A stretch of 34,405 nucleotides of DNA from positions 1 to 34,405 of the forward strand of contig JBEKZL010000048.1 in NCBI GenBank assembly GCA_049509915.1. Reading direction: 5' to 3'. The position numbers and the translations under genes were made by a program. This document shows positions 16,335 to 25,329 of this stretch, piece by piece (the stretch's first letter is position 1; every line of letters starts with the position of its first letter). The notes beneath the pieces are model-generated. The model was not told the DNA's origin. It was given only the letters and a program-made list of their open reading frames with translations, and did no database searches. The DNA comes from JBEKYD01 sp049509915. GTDB lineage: Bacteria; Acidobacteriota; Terriglobia; Bryobacterales; Bryobacteraceae.

Positions 16335-17476
16335 AAAGCCAGGGCTATGCATTTGGCCTTCTACTGGTCGTCATCGCTTCACTTCTCATTCTTGCTGCTT
16401 GTAGAAAAGCGGAAGCGGACCCGGCGCAAGGGGCGCCGCCCGACGCCAGAGTCGTTCCCTTTGCGGACGCCGCGCTCTTCTCGGTGGATCGCCCGGAGCA
16501 GTTTCCGCTGGCCGCGGCGACCGAACACCCTTCCACTTCCGAGTTGATTGTCACTGGGACGATCACGCCCGACGTGTCCCGCAACGTCCCCGTGGTCTCG
16601 CTCGCGTCCGGGCGTGTCAACGCCATCCACGCGAAACTCGGCGACACCGTGCAAAAAGGCCAGTTGCTGATGACCATTCGCAGCGACGACGTTTCGGGCG
16701 GCTATTCCAATTACCGTATGGCCGTGGCGGATGAGATTCTCGCCCGGACCCAATTGGAGCGCTCCAAAGATCTCTACGATCACGGCGCGATTGCGCTGAA
16801 CGATCTGCAAGTGGCGCAAGACACGGAAGACAAGGCCAAGATCGCTGTAGACACCTTGGCCGAGCATCTCCGTTTGCTCGGCAACGACCCCGACAAGCCG
16901 ATCTTTATGGTGGATATCTTCGCACCCACATCCGGTGTGATCACCGATCAGGAAGTGACCGCCGGGTCGCTGGTGCAGGCATACAATACCCCCTACCCAT
17001 TCACAGTTTCCGACTTGTCATCCACCTGGGTGGTCTGCGACGTGTACGAGAACGACCTGGCCACTGTTCGCATAGGCGACGCCGCGGAAATCCGTCTGAA
17101 TGCCTATCCGGACCGCGTGTTCCGCGGGAGGGTAAGCAACATCGGCTCGATTCTCGATCCCAATATCCGCACGGCCAAGGTCCGGATCGAGGTGCAGAAT
17201 CCTGGAATCATGAGGCTGGGTATGTTCGTGCGGGCCACCTTCCGCGGTCAAACCCGAGAGATGCACACCATTGTCCCGGCATCCGCCATCCTCCACATGC
17301 ACGACCGCGATTTTGTCTACGTTCCCGCACCCGACAAAAGGTTTCGCAGGGTGGAGGTGGTCGGCGGGGACCTCCTGTCCGACAACACGAGTCTGCAGGA
17401 GATCAAGTCAGGACTGCAGCCAGGACAACAAGTGGTCACGAACGCATTGGTTCTAGACCACGTGCTGGCTCAATGA
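16331..17476 (+). CDS. RND efflux periplasmic adaptor lipoprotein (CzcB/CusB type)
   Basis: The 381-residue adaptor has a lipoprotein signal with lipobox LAAC (Cys24), so it is anchored by lipid. Domain order: beta-barrel/lipoyl half (VVSLASGRVNAIHAKLGDTV, KGQLLMTIRSDDV), a long alpha hairpin (about residues 118-180), the second lipoyl half (IFAPTSGVITDQEVTAGSLV), a beta-barrel domain (STWVVCDVYENDLATVRIGD) and a membrane-proximal domain at the end. It links the inner-membrane pump at 17546 to the TolC-like channel. No N-terminal heavy-metal-binding (YHS or histidine/methionine-rich) extension is present. GGAGG lies five bases before ATG 16331. The pump gene starts 69 bases later. Confidence 0.92.
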   Translation: MKSQGYAFGLLLVVIASLLILAACRKAEADPAQGAPPDARVVPFADAALFSVDRPEQFPLAAATEHPSTSELIVTGTITPDVSRNVPVVSLASGRVNAIHAKLGDTVQKGQLLMTIRSDDVSGGYSNYRMAVADEILARTQLERSKDLYDHGAIALNDLQVAQDTEDKAKIAVDTLAEHLRLLGNDPDKPIFMVDIFAPTSGVITDQEVTAGSLVQAYNTPYPFTVSDLSSTWVVCDVYENDLATVRIGDAAEIRLNAYPDRVFRGRVSNIGSILDPNIRTAKVRIEVQNPGIMRLGMFVRATFRGQTREMHTIVPASAILHMHDRDFVYVPAPDKRFRRVEVVGGDLLSDNTSLQEIKSGLQPGQQVVTNALVLDHVLAQ

Positions 17477-17545
17477 TCGCGGCTCGGACGATCGGGATGC
17501 GCAGGCGCGGCCAGCTCATCGGCGGGCAAAACAGGAAAACAGGAA

Positions 17546-20500
17546 ATGATTCGGGCTCTTGTAGATTTTGCGCTTAACAACAAATTCGTAGTGTTAGCGA
17601 TCGCCATTTTGTTGGCTGGTTGGGGGGCTATCTCGTTCCACGAGCTTCCCGTGGAGGCCTATCCCGATATCGCCGACAACTATGTCACGGTAATTACCCA
17701 ATGGCCGGGACGTTCGGCTGAAGAAGTCGAACAACAGGTGACGATTCCGATCGAAATTCAAATGGCCGGAATGCCGCACATGACCTTCTTGCGGTCCGAG
17801 TCTATTTTCGGCCTGTCGTTCGTGATCATGATTTTCGACGACAGCTCCGTCAACGATTGGAACCGCCAGAAGGTTCTGGAAAGACTTACGCAGGTCAATC
17901 TCCCGAATGGACAAAACCTGCAGCCTCAAATCGGCACGGACTGGAGCACCACGGGTCAGATCTATTGGTACACCATAAGAAGCACCAATCCCCGTTACGA
18001 CCTGATGGAGTTAAGGTCTCTGGAAGACTGGGTTCTGCTCAAGCAGTTCAAATCGGTTCCCAACGTGGTAGACGTTTCCGATTTCGGCGGCACGGTGCGC
18101 GAGTACCAGATACGGGTGGACCCGAACAAGCTGGTGTCGTACGGATTGAGCATCGGCCAGGTGGAGCAGCAGCTTGCCAACAACAACATCAATGCCGGCG
18201 GCAGCTTCGTCGAAGAGGGCATGCAGCAGATGAATGTGCGTGCGCTGGGGCTCTTCAACAATGTCCAGGACATTGAGCAGACTGTCTTAAAGACTCAAAC
18301 CGGCACCGCGCTTCGGGTCAAAGATATCGCGTACGTGGTCCAGGGCCCCAAGATCCGATTGGGACACATGGCCCGGGCCAACCATGTGGAGGACGGGCGC
18401 ATCATCGACGAGCCGGATGTCATCCAGGGCGGGGTGCTGATGCGCAAAGGCGCCGAGGAGGAACCTACGCTCGAGGCCATTCACAAGAAAGTCTACGAGC
18501 TCAACCACGGTATCCTGCCTCCCGGCGTGGAGGTAGTGCCGATGCTGGACCGCAGCGACCTCCTGCATTTCACCTTGCACACGGTGATGCATAACCTGAT
18601 TGAAGGCATGCTTCTGGTCAGCATCGTTCTTTTTCTGTTTCTGCTCAATGTCCGGGCCGCTCTTATTGTCGCGCTCACCATTCCGTTCTCTCTGCTCTTT
18701 GCATCCATTTTTTTGGACCTGAACCACATTCCGGCGAATCTTCTCTCGCTGGGCGCACTGGATTTCGGAATGGTGGTGGACGGAGCTGTGGTCATGCTGG
18801 AAAACATCATCCGGCATCTGGGCCGAAGCCGCCGCCATACCAACGCTGGACCCGTGAAGACCTCCGGCGAGGTCATCCGCGACGCATGCCACGAAGTGCA
18901 GCGACCGGTCTTTTACGCCATCGCCATCATCATCACCGCCTATCTGCCCATCTTCACGCTGCAACGCGTGGAGGGCCGGTTATTCAGGCCCATGGCCTGG
19001 ACGGTCGCCTTCGCCCTGCTCGGCGCCCTGACCTTTTCCATCCTCATCGCTCCCGTGTTGGCCGCCACATTCTTCCCTAAAGGAGTTCGGGAGCGGCGCA
19101 ACGCGGCGATGGAGTACCTGACGGAGCGCTATCGCCGCCGGTTGCGCTGGGCCGTTCAGCATCGTTGGATTGTAGCTTTTGTCGCTCTGGTTTCCGTGGC
19201 CGGTACCATCTATCTGGGCTTCGGCGGCGTCATTGGCGCGGAGTTCCTCCCGCACCTGGACGAAGGCGCCATCTGGGCGCGCGGCACTCTGGCGAACAGC
19301 ACCAGCCTTTCGGAGGGCGAAAAATTCACTACCAACGCCCGCTATGTTTTCGCCTCGTTCCCGGAGGTAACAACGGTCGTGTCGCAGGCCGGCCGTCCCG
19401 ACGATGGAACCGACACCGGGGGATTCGGCAACACCGAGTATTTCGTCGATTTGAAACCTCACGACCAATGGCGCCCAATATTTCACAAAAACAAAGACGA
19501 GCTGATCGCCGCCATGAATCGCGCCCTGGAAAAGTACCCCGGGGCGATTTGGAACTTTTCGCAGCCTATCGAAGACAACGTCGGAGAGACCATGACTGGC
19601 ACTAAGGGTTCGCTGGCTCTCAAGATCTTCGGGGATGACTTGAAGACCCTCGAGCAAAAGGGCGAAGAGGCCACTACCCTGATGTCGGGTATCGCGGGCA
19701 TGCATGACGTCAAGCTGTTACGCGACTTCGGCCAGCCAAATCTCGACTTGACCATCGACCGGCGCCAGGCTGCCCGTTTTGGAATAAACGTGGCGGACAT
19801 CCAGGATGCCGTCCAGACGGCCGTAGGCGGCAACGCGGTGAGCCAGGTACTGATTGGCGAGCAGCGGTACGACGTGGTAGTGCGCTACCAGGAGCCCTAT
19901 CGAAATACCAAGCAGGCCATCGCGAACGTTCGCCTGCTTTCCCCTTCGGGAGAGCGGGTGTCTCTGGCGCAGTTGACTAACGTAGAGGTCAAGGACGGCG
20001 CCTACGACATCTTCCGCGAAGGTAACTCTCGCTATGTGGCCATAACCTTCAACGTGAGAGGCCGCGATCTGGGTACCACGGTCGAAGAGGCGATCAAGAG
20101 GCTCGGTGAGAAGGTCAAGCTGCCGCCGGGCTACAGCATCGGCTGGTCAGGGGAATACGAGAGTGAAAAGCGGGCGGAGGCGCGGCTGGCTATCATCGTA
20201 CCGCTGACCATCCTCGTCATCTTCATCATTCTCTACAGCATGTTTCGCTCTTATAAATGGGCGCTGCTCATTCTGTTAAACGTCGGCATGGCCCGCATCG
20301 GCGGCCTGCTGGCTCTTGTAATTACGGGAACTTACCTCAGCGTCTCGTCCGGCGTCGGCATGTTGGCGCTGTTCGGGGTGTCGGTGCAAACCGGCGTAAT
20401 CATGGTCGAGTACATTAACCAACTCAGGGCGAGAGGCCACTCGATAGAAGATTCCGCCGTGGAGGGTGCGGTTCTGAGGCTTCGTCCCATCATGATGACC

Positions 20501-20704
20501 ATGCTGGTGGCCACTCTTGGGCTTCTTCCGGCAGCGCTCTCGCACGACATCGGAAGCGATTCGCAGCGGCCCTTCGCAATTGTGATTGTAGGCGGCCTGA
20601 TTTCCGATCTGTTGCTCAGCATCGTTCTGTTGCCGACGTTCTATGTGTGGATCGCGCGGGACGGCGACCAACTTCCCAAACCGGAAGGTTCTTTCGAGGG
20701 TTGA
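17546..20704 (+). CDS. Heavy-metal-type RND efflux pump (CzcA/CusA family)
   Basis: 1052 residues, the usual length for HME-RND pumps. The N-terminal helix and LPVEAYPDIADNYVTVITQW block is typical of the CzcA/CusA family. TM4 carries D406, D412 and E419 (DFGMVVDGAVVMLEN), the proton-relay triad of the CzcA/CnrA type rather than the CusA-specific variant. The second porter half has GTDTGGFGNTEYFVDLKP and ETMTGTKGSLALKIFGDDL blocks. It exports a substrate from the periplasm or cytoplasm in exchange for protons; a divalent cation is expected from the family, but which one cannot be read here, and some CzcA-like pumps handle other substrates. AACAGGAA precedes ATG 17546. Same transcript as the adaptor and TolC gene. 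Confidence 0.95.
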   Translation: MIRALVDFALNNKFVVLAIAILLAGWGAISFHELPVEAYPDIADNYVTVITQWPGRSAEEVEQQVTIPIEIQMAGMPHMTFLRSESIFGLSFVIMIFDDSSVNDWNRQKVLERLTQVNLPNGQNLQPQIGTDWSTTGQIYWYTIRSTNPRYDLMELRSLEDWVLLKQFKSVPNVVDVSDFGGTVREYQIRVDPNKLVSYGLSIGQVEQQLANNNINAGGSFVEEGMQQMNVRALGLFNNVQDIEQTVLKTQTGTALRVKDIAYVVQGPKIRLGHMARANHVEDGRIIDEPDVIQGGVLMRKGAEEEPTLEAIHKKVYELNHGILPPGVEVVPMLDRSDLLHFTLHTVMHNLIEGMLLVSIVLFLFLLNVRAALIVALTIPFSLLFASIFLDLNHIPANLLSLGALDFGMVVDGAVVMLENIIRHLGRSRRHTNAGPVKTSGEVIRDACHEVQRPVFYAIAIIITAYLPIFTLQRVEGRLFRPMAWTVAFALLGALTFSILIAPVLAATFFPKGVRERRNAAMEYLTERYRRRLRWAVQHRWIVAFVALVSVAGTIYLGFGGVIGAEFLPHLDEGAIWARGTLANSTSLSEGEKFTTNARYVFASFPEVTTVVSQAGRPDDGTDTGGFGNTEYFVDLKPHDQWRPIFHKNKDELIAAMNRALEKYPGAIWNFSQPIEDNVGETMTGTKGSLALKIFGDDLKTLEQKGEEATTLMSGIAGMHDVKLLRDFGQPNLDLTIDRRQAARFGINVADIQDAVQTAVGGNAVSQVLIGEQRYDVVVRYQEPYRNTKQAIANVRLLSPSGERVSLAQLTNVEVKDGAYDIFREGNSRYVAITFNVRGRDLGTTVEEAIKRLGEKVKLPPGYSIGWSGEYESEKRAEARLAIIVPLTILVIFIILYSMFRSYKWALLILLNVGMARIGGLLALVITGTYLSVSSGVGMLALFGVSVQTGVIMVEYINQLRARGHSIEDSAVEGAVLRLRPIMMTMLVATLGLLPAALSHDIGSDSQRPFAIVIVGGLISDLLLSIVLLPTFYVWIARDGDQLPKPEGSFEG

Positions 20705-20849
20705 TGATGACTAAGTGCATCGTTTCCGAAATACAGACACTTATGCCGCGGCGCCTTCGGGCCGGCCGAATCGCCTGCCCGGGCCATACTCCCCAAGGAG
20801 GCACGTTGGCCGGCCTGTGATAAGGCGCTCCAGGCCGGCACTCCCTCTT

Positions 20850-22130
20850 ATGCAAAACATCCGGACTATTTTGGCCGCCGCTGGCGTGTTCAGTTGCATC
20901 GTTTTGGCGGATTCGGCGTCCGCCCAGCAGGCACCTGTCAGAATCACACTCGAGCAGGCCATTCAAATGGCTCTCCGTCACAATCACACCCTGCTGGCCG
21001 CCCGGACCACCATCGAGCAGAATCAGGCGGCGGAAATTACCGCTAATCTGCGGCCCAATCCGACGTTCTTTACCGACTGGGAATATCTGCCCCTCTTCCA
21101 ACACCCACAGGGCGAGAGTGTGTCGGAATACCTGCAAGCCTCGACCGAAGGTGACGCCGGCTTGAGCTACCTGATTGAACGCGGCAATAAGCGGGCTCGC
21201 CGTTTGGAAGCGGCTAAGGGCGCAACCGCTGTAAGCCGGGCAACGGTGACGGATAACGAACGCGGTGTCGCGTTTCAGGTTGGCGCTCTGTTCGTCAACG
21301 CCCAACTCGCGGAATCGACTCTCGAACTCGCGCAGACCGACCTGAAGAGTTTTCAGCAGACAGTCGACATCAGTGAAATCCAATTCAAAGATGGCGGCCT
21401 GAGCGAAAACGACTACCTAAAAATTAAGATTCAGTTACTTCAGTTTGAAACCGACGTCCAACAGGCGCTGGTCAACAAGGCCCAGTCGCTGTCCGATCTT
21501 CGTCAACAATTGGGTTACGAGTCGGTTCCCGCCGACTATGACGTCACGGGTGAATTTGAATATCGTCCCCTACTGGTCACTCTTCCGGAACTGCAGGCGA
21601 AGGCTCTTCAGAATCGGCCCGACCTGCATGCGGCGGTGCTGGGCGTCAGCGCCGCCAACAGCCAATATGCGCTCGCCAAGGCGAATGGGAAGCAGGACCC
21701 TACCTTATCGGCCAACTACACGCACACCAACGGGCTGAGCGCCGTCACCTGGTCGTTCAGTATTCCGCTGGCGATTTTCGACCGCAACCAGGGCAATATC
21801 GCCCAGACGCGGATTGCCATCCGGCAGGCCGAGGAGCAGCAGAAAGCGGCCGGCGGGCAGGTGCTGACGGACGTGAAAGATGCGTACGAAGGGCTGCAGG
21901 CGAACGCGAAAGTAGCTCAGCTATTTCAATCCAGCTATCTCGACGTGGCCCAGAAGAGCCGTGACATCAGCGAATATGCGTACCGGCGCGGCGCCTTGGC
22001 ATTACTCGATTTCCTGGACGCCGAGCGGACCTATCGCGCCACCCAGCTTGCTTACCGCCAAGCGGTGGCAGCTTACCTGACTTCGATCGAGCAGCTTCGC
22101 CAGGCCGTGGGAACCAGGGACCTGCCCTGA
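20850..22130 (+). CDS. TolC-family outer-membrane efflux channel
   Basis: From ATG 20850 the product (426 residues) has a signal peptide (MQNIRTILAAAGVFSCIVLA, cut near ASA-QQ) and then two outer-membrane-efflux repeats: ITLEQAIQMALRHNHTLLAA with LRPNPTF, and later a second half with ALQNRPDLHAAVLGVSAANS and YRRGALALLDFLDAERTYRA. This is the CzcC/CusC-like partner that spans the outer membrane. Longer frames open at GTG 20715 and GTG 20817 (AAGGAGG at 20795-20801), but the signal peptide starts at 20850. The gene begins about 145 bases after the pump and completes the tripartite system. Confidence 0.9.
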   Translation: MQNIRTILAAAGVFSCIVLADSASAQQAPVRITLEQAIQMALRHNHTLLAARTTIEQNQAAEITANLRPNPTFFTDWEYLPLFQHPQGESVSEYLQASTEGDAGLSYLIERGNKRARRLEAAKGATAVSRATVTDNERGVAFQVGALFVNAQLAESTLELAQTDLKSFQQTVDISEIQFKDGGLSENDYLKIKIQLLQFETDVQQALVNKAQSLSDLRQQLGYESVPADYDVTGEFEYRPLLVTLPELQAKALQNRPDLHAAVLGVSAANSQYALAKANGKQDPTLSANYTHTNGLSAVTWSFSIPLAIFDRNQGNIAQTRIAIRQAEEQQKAAGGQVLTDVKDAYEGLQANAKVAQLFQSSYLDVAQKSRDISEYAYRRGALALLDFLDAERTYRATQLAYRQAVAAYLTSIEQLRQAVGTRDLP

Positions 22131-22161
22131 GCGCGCCGCTTCGCGATACCAGAATGATCTT

Positions 22162-22827
22162 ATGACCAGAGAAGAAGTTCGCGCGCGTATTATCGAAATC
22201 GGCATCATTCCGGCGGTGCGGCTATATTCGGCCGATGACGCCATGTTTGCCGCCGAGGCGGTCTGCGAAGGCGCCATCCCGATTGTCGAAGTGACGATGA
22301 CAGTCCCCGGCGCCGTCGACGTCATTAGGCAACTGACGCGCCGGCATCCTGGTGTTCTGGTCGGCGCCGGTACGCTGTTTCATGTGGAAATGGCACGCCG
22401 CTGCCTGGACGCGGGAGCGGCCTTCCTGACCATGCCGGGACTGGATCTTGAGATAGTCAACTTTGGGTTGGGGCGCGACGTGGTCGTCTTGCCGGGCGCT
22501 TTGACGCCCACCGAGGTCATGGCCGCCTGGAAGGCCGGCTGCGATTTCGTCAAGGTTTTTCCGTGCGCGGCGAATGGCGGCCCGAGTTACATCCGGGCTC
22601 TCAAGGGACCTTTTTCGGAAGTCCCGATGATTGCTTCCGGGGGTGTGAATCAAACCAACGCCGTGGATTTTATCCGCGCGGGCGCGGCGGCGTTGGGCAT
22701 CGGGCGGGACTTGATTCACCAGGATGCCATCAAACGCCGCGAACGCGGCTGGATTGTCGAACTGTCGCGGCGGTACACGAAGATGGTGGCGGAGGCACGC
22801 AGCATACAGAAGGGGTCCGAGTTATGA
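22162..22827 (+). CDS. eda: KDPG/KHG aldolase
   Basis: 221 residues, class I aldolase with a TIM barrel. It splits 2-keto-3-deoxy-6-phosphogluconate into pyruvate and glyceraldehyde 3-phosphate (Entner-Doudoroff pathway) or 4-hydroxy-2-oxoglutarate. The Schiff-base lysine is K131 in FVKVFPC, the general base E43 lies in IVEVTMT, the phosphate loop residues are in GAGTLFH and the C-terminal GIGRDLI region. Length and motifs are complete. No dehydratase (edd) or gluconate kinase is adjacent, so the physiological substrate is open. It follows TolC by 31 bases and overlaps the next gene (ATGA), so it may be read with the efflux operon. Confidence 0.88.
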   Translation: MTREEVRARIIEIGIIPAVRLYSADDAMFAAEAVCEGAIPIVEVTMTVPGAVDVIRQLTRRHPGVLVGAGTLFHVEMARRCLDAGAAFLTMPGLDLEIVNFGLGRDVVVLPGALTPTEVMAAWKAGCDFVKVFPCAANGGPSYIRALKGPFSEVPMIASGGVNQTNAVDFIRAGAAALGIGRDLIHQDAIKRRERGWIVELSRRYTKMVAEARSIQKGSEL

Positions 22828-23627
22828 CACGCAGGCTGGCAGCCGTCGTATTCTGGTTTAGCGTGTTGGGGTGCGCGCAGGAGAAAGCGCCGAAAGAGTC
22901 ATTTGAAGTCACTAAGACCGAGCGGGTGAACTTTCTCGCAGGCGGCACTGTTGAAGTGGACAACTCATACGGTTACCTTACGGTGGAAGGTTGGGACGAG
23001 CCGGAGGTCGAGGTGACGGTCGCAAAGTCCACCAATCGTTTTTATGAGCCTGAGCGGAAAGAGCGGGTAGGGCAGCGTTTTGACGAGATCCGCGTCTCCA
23101 CCGAGCCGCGCCCGGGCAAGGAGTTGGCGATTTCGACAATTCTCCCTGTCCGCACTAATCTCATCAGCTCTATCCTTCCTTCGCGCCGAATCATTGTGAC
23201 CATGCCCAAGCATAGCCACCGCGGCGTAACTGTCGAGTATACCGTCCATGTCCCACGCGACTCGCGTCTGCTGGTTCACCATGACTACGGCTACATATGG
23301 GTGAGCGATGTGACTGGAGACATCGAGGTGGATAGCCATACCGGCGACATGATCGTAATGCTGGCCGATCCAGGGCCTTACGCGATCGATGCGAGGACCA
23401 GAATAGGCAGCATTTCAGCCGATCTTGCGGGCAAAGGAAGCAAACAATTCCTGGTCGGTACTCACTTCGTTCACACAGGTCCGGTTCCATCGCGGCGGGT
23501 CTATCTACGCATGGGTCGCGGGAACATCACGATCAAGAGTAGCCCGCCGTCGGGTCCTTTCTGGGCGACGCCTCTAACCGCTCCACAAATCGCTCCCACA
23601 ACCCCGGCAGACGGCCATTTACGATAG
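22824..23627 (+). CDS. DUF4097-like beta-rich lipoprotein
   Basis: 267 residues from ATG 22824, which overlaps the aldolase stop by four bases. The N-terminus has a lipobox VLGC (Cys17), so the protein is probably a lipoprotein. The rest is a right-handed beta-type repeat region: GGTVEVDNSYGYLTVEGWDE, HDYGYIWVSDVTGDIEVDSH, RTRIGSISADLAGKGSK, as in DUF4097 'putative adhesin' proteins. Function unknown. The overlap implies coupled translation with the KDPG aldolase; I see no functional reason for that, which makes it an oddity. A proline-rich tail ends the protein. Confidence 0.75.
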   Translation: MTRRLAAVVFWFSVLGCAQEKAPKESFEVTKTERVNFLAGGTVEVDNSYGYLTVEGWDEPEVEVTVAKSTNRFYEPERKERVGQRFDEIRVSTEPRPGKELAISTILPVRTNLISSILPSRRIIVTMPKHSHRGVTVEYTVHVPRDSRLLVHHDYGYIWVSDVTGDIEVDSHTGDMIVMLADPGPYAIDARTRIGSISADLAGKGSKQFLVGTHFVHTGPVPSRRVYLRMGRGNITIKSSPPSGPFWATPLTAPQIAPTTPADGHLR

Positions 23628-23687
23628 ATGGAGAACCGGAAACAGAACGGTAGGCGGCTGTCTCTGGAGTTGCGTTAGGCTTGCTCT

Positions 23688-24140
23688 ATGTACATTCGCC
23701 TTGACCGTCTGCACCGGGCGGCGCCTGTGATTCTGGGAGTTTCGACGCTTGTGGCCGCCGGGGTGCTTCTCACATGGGATGCCTTCCCAGGGTACTTTCC
23801 CGCCAAGGCTCACGACTATCTCGCCACATTTCCACTGGCGGCAATCGCATTTGCCTATCTCGTCTATCAAAGTGCGCACCGGCCTTCCTTTCGGGAATTG
23901 ATAAAGGCGACCCTGCTGGCGATTGCGTTCCTATTCTGGGCAGCCAATCAATTCTGGCCGGACCTGCACGAGGCGACGCTTTTCAACGACATCGCGATCA
24001 CTCTGTTTGTACTCGACGTATTCCTGGTTATGATTGGTTGGCCGGCGACCTCGCCGGATGAATCCTTCGGCGAGACCTACGTCGCTTCGGGCGACCAGCG
24101 CGTGAGCCAGCGAGGTGGCAGGGAAGATCGCGGCCAATAG
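23688..24140 (+). CDS. Small integral membrane protein of unknown function
   Basis: 150 residues with about four hydrophobic helices (PVILGVSTLVAAGVLLTWDA, LATFPLAAIAFAYLVY, ATLLAIAFLFWAANQFW, IAITLFVLDVFLVMIGW) and a short charged C-terminal tail. No family is recognised. The coding density and helix pattern support a real gene. It lies 61 bases after the DUF4097 gene and converges on the diguanylate cyclase gene with 15 bases between stops. Confidence 0.65.
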   Translation: MYIRLDRLHRAAPVILGVSTLVAAGVLLTWDAFPGYFPAKAHDYLATFPLAAIAFAYLVYQSAHRPSFRELIKATLLAIAFLFWAANQFWPDLHEATLFNDIAITLFVLDVFLVMIGWPATSPDESFGETYVASGDQRVSQRGGREDRGQ

Positions 24141-24155
24141 CGCCGCGCCAGGTGC

Positions 24156-25325
24156 TTACACCGTCCGCCCGGCGGCGCGCGTGCGCTTCAGCGCGTACAT
24201 GGCGCGGTCGGCCTCGTCCAGCGCTTCGCGCAAGGTGCGGGCGCGGGCGTCGGCTACGCCCCAACTGAAAGTTACCGGCAGCAGGCCATAGCCGCGCACC
24301 CGAAAGTCGCTCAGCCGCAAGGCGATCTCGCCAATCCGGCGCACGGCCAGTTCCGCCTGCTGGTTGTGGAACAGAATCACGAACTCGTCCCCGCCCCAGC
24401 GGTAGGCCTCGTCTTCGGCGCGAACCGAGCTGGCCAGCAGTTTGCCGATACTCTGCAGGATTTCGTCCCCGACCAGGTGGCCGTAGCTGTCGTTGATCTC
24501 CTTGAAATTGTCCAGATCGCAGACCATGACCACGCCATCGAAGGGACGATCGGTCTCCAGGCGGCTGGCCAGGGCGGCCTGGTTGAGAAGGCCGGTCAGA
24601 TGGTCCAGATCCAGCCGCTGCCGTCGCTCACGCCGCAGATGGTCCAGTTCGGCTTTCAGGGCGGCGATGCGGCCAAGCTCGCTTTCGGCCCACATGGCCA
24701 TGGCGGCAAAAGCCATGACGCAGTGCAAAGTGAAATCGATATAGCTTTCATGGTGCAGATACTGCGCCCACTCCGATGCTCCCCCGTGGCTGAAGAGCCA
24801 CAGCAGAATGGCCGCGTGCTCGAAAAACGCGGCGGCGAGGACCACCAGCGAGAAGCGAAACACGCGCGCGCCCACCCCTTCCTGACGGCGCAACAGCAGG
24901 AAGTTGTACAAATAGACGAAGCCCAGCACCAGGGCGTGCGTGGCCTGGTATGCCGCCAGGCCGGAATACAGCCCCACCCCATAGACCAGCGCGACGAAAA
25001 TCGGCAGGATGGCGATCAGCCGCAGGACTGTCCGCCAATCCTTGACGGCGGACCCAAAACCGGCCCGCGCGGCCGACACCAGCACAATGGCGAAAGCAAA
25101 TTCGAACGTGGCATAGGGCGCCAGCCAGGGCGTGTGCCCGCTGGCAGTCAGCGCGAATCCGAACACCGCCGCCATCAAGCGCAGCAGCCAGGCCGCGGCC
25201 CACAGGCCGAAATACACCGCCCTGGACTGCCGGAAAAGGAACAGAAATACCAGCCCGAACAACAAAGCGCCGATTTCCTGTATCAGGAAGGCGGTAAGAT
25301 CGGCGACCGGTCCGGTGGAGTCCAT
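24156..25325 (-). CDS. Membrane-anchored diguanylate cyclase (GGDEF)
   Basis: 389 residues. The N-terminal 200 hold about six or seven membrane helices, and the C-terminal part is a GGDEF domain that makes cyclic di-GMP from two GTP. The catalytic motif GGDEF is at residues 311-315, and the inhibitory I-site RAED lies five residues before it, so product feedback is expected. Conserved LDHLTGLLNQAALASRL and CDLDNFKEINDSYGHLVGDE blocks support activity. The ATG is four bases after the stop of the YmdB-type gene, in the same operon. The sensory membrane part is not assigned to a named family. Confidence 0.92.
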   Translation of the reverse strand: MDSTGPVADLTAFLIQEIGALLFGLVFLFLFRQSRAVYFGLWAAAWLLRLMAAVFGFALTASGHTPWLAPYATFEFAFAIVLVSAARAGFGSAVKDWRTVLRLIAILPIFVALVYGVGLYSGLAAYQATHALVLGFVYLYNFLLLRRQEGVGARVFRFSLVVLAAAFFEHAAILLWLFSHGGASEWAQYLHHESYIDFTLHCVMAFAAMAMWAESELGRIAALKAELDHLRRERRQRLDLDHLTGLLNQAALASRLETDRPFDGVVMVCDLDNFKEINDSYGHLVGDEILQSIGKLLASSVRAEDEAYRWGGDEFVILFHNQQAELAVRRIGEIALRLSDFRVRGYGLLPVTFSWGVADARARTLREALDEADRAMYALKRTRAAGRTV

Positions 25326-25329
25326 GATC

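Noticed and set aside
16144..16404. Alternative frame overlapping the small ORF before the adaptor
   Set aside because: Lacks a ribosome site and runs into the adaptor gene in another frame; the frame from 16137 has better signals.
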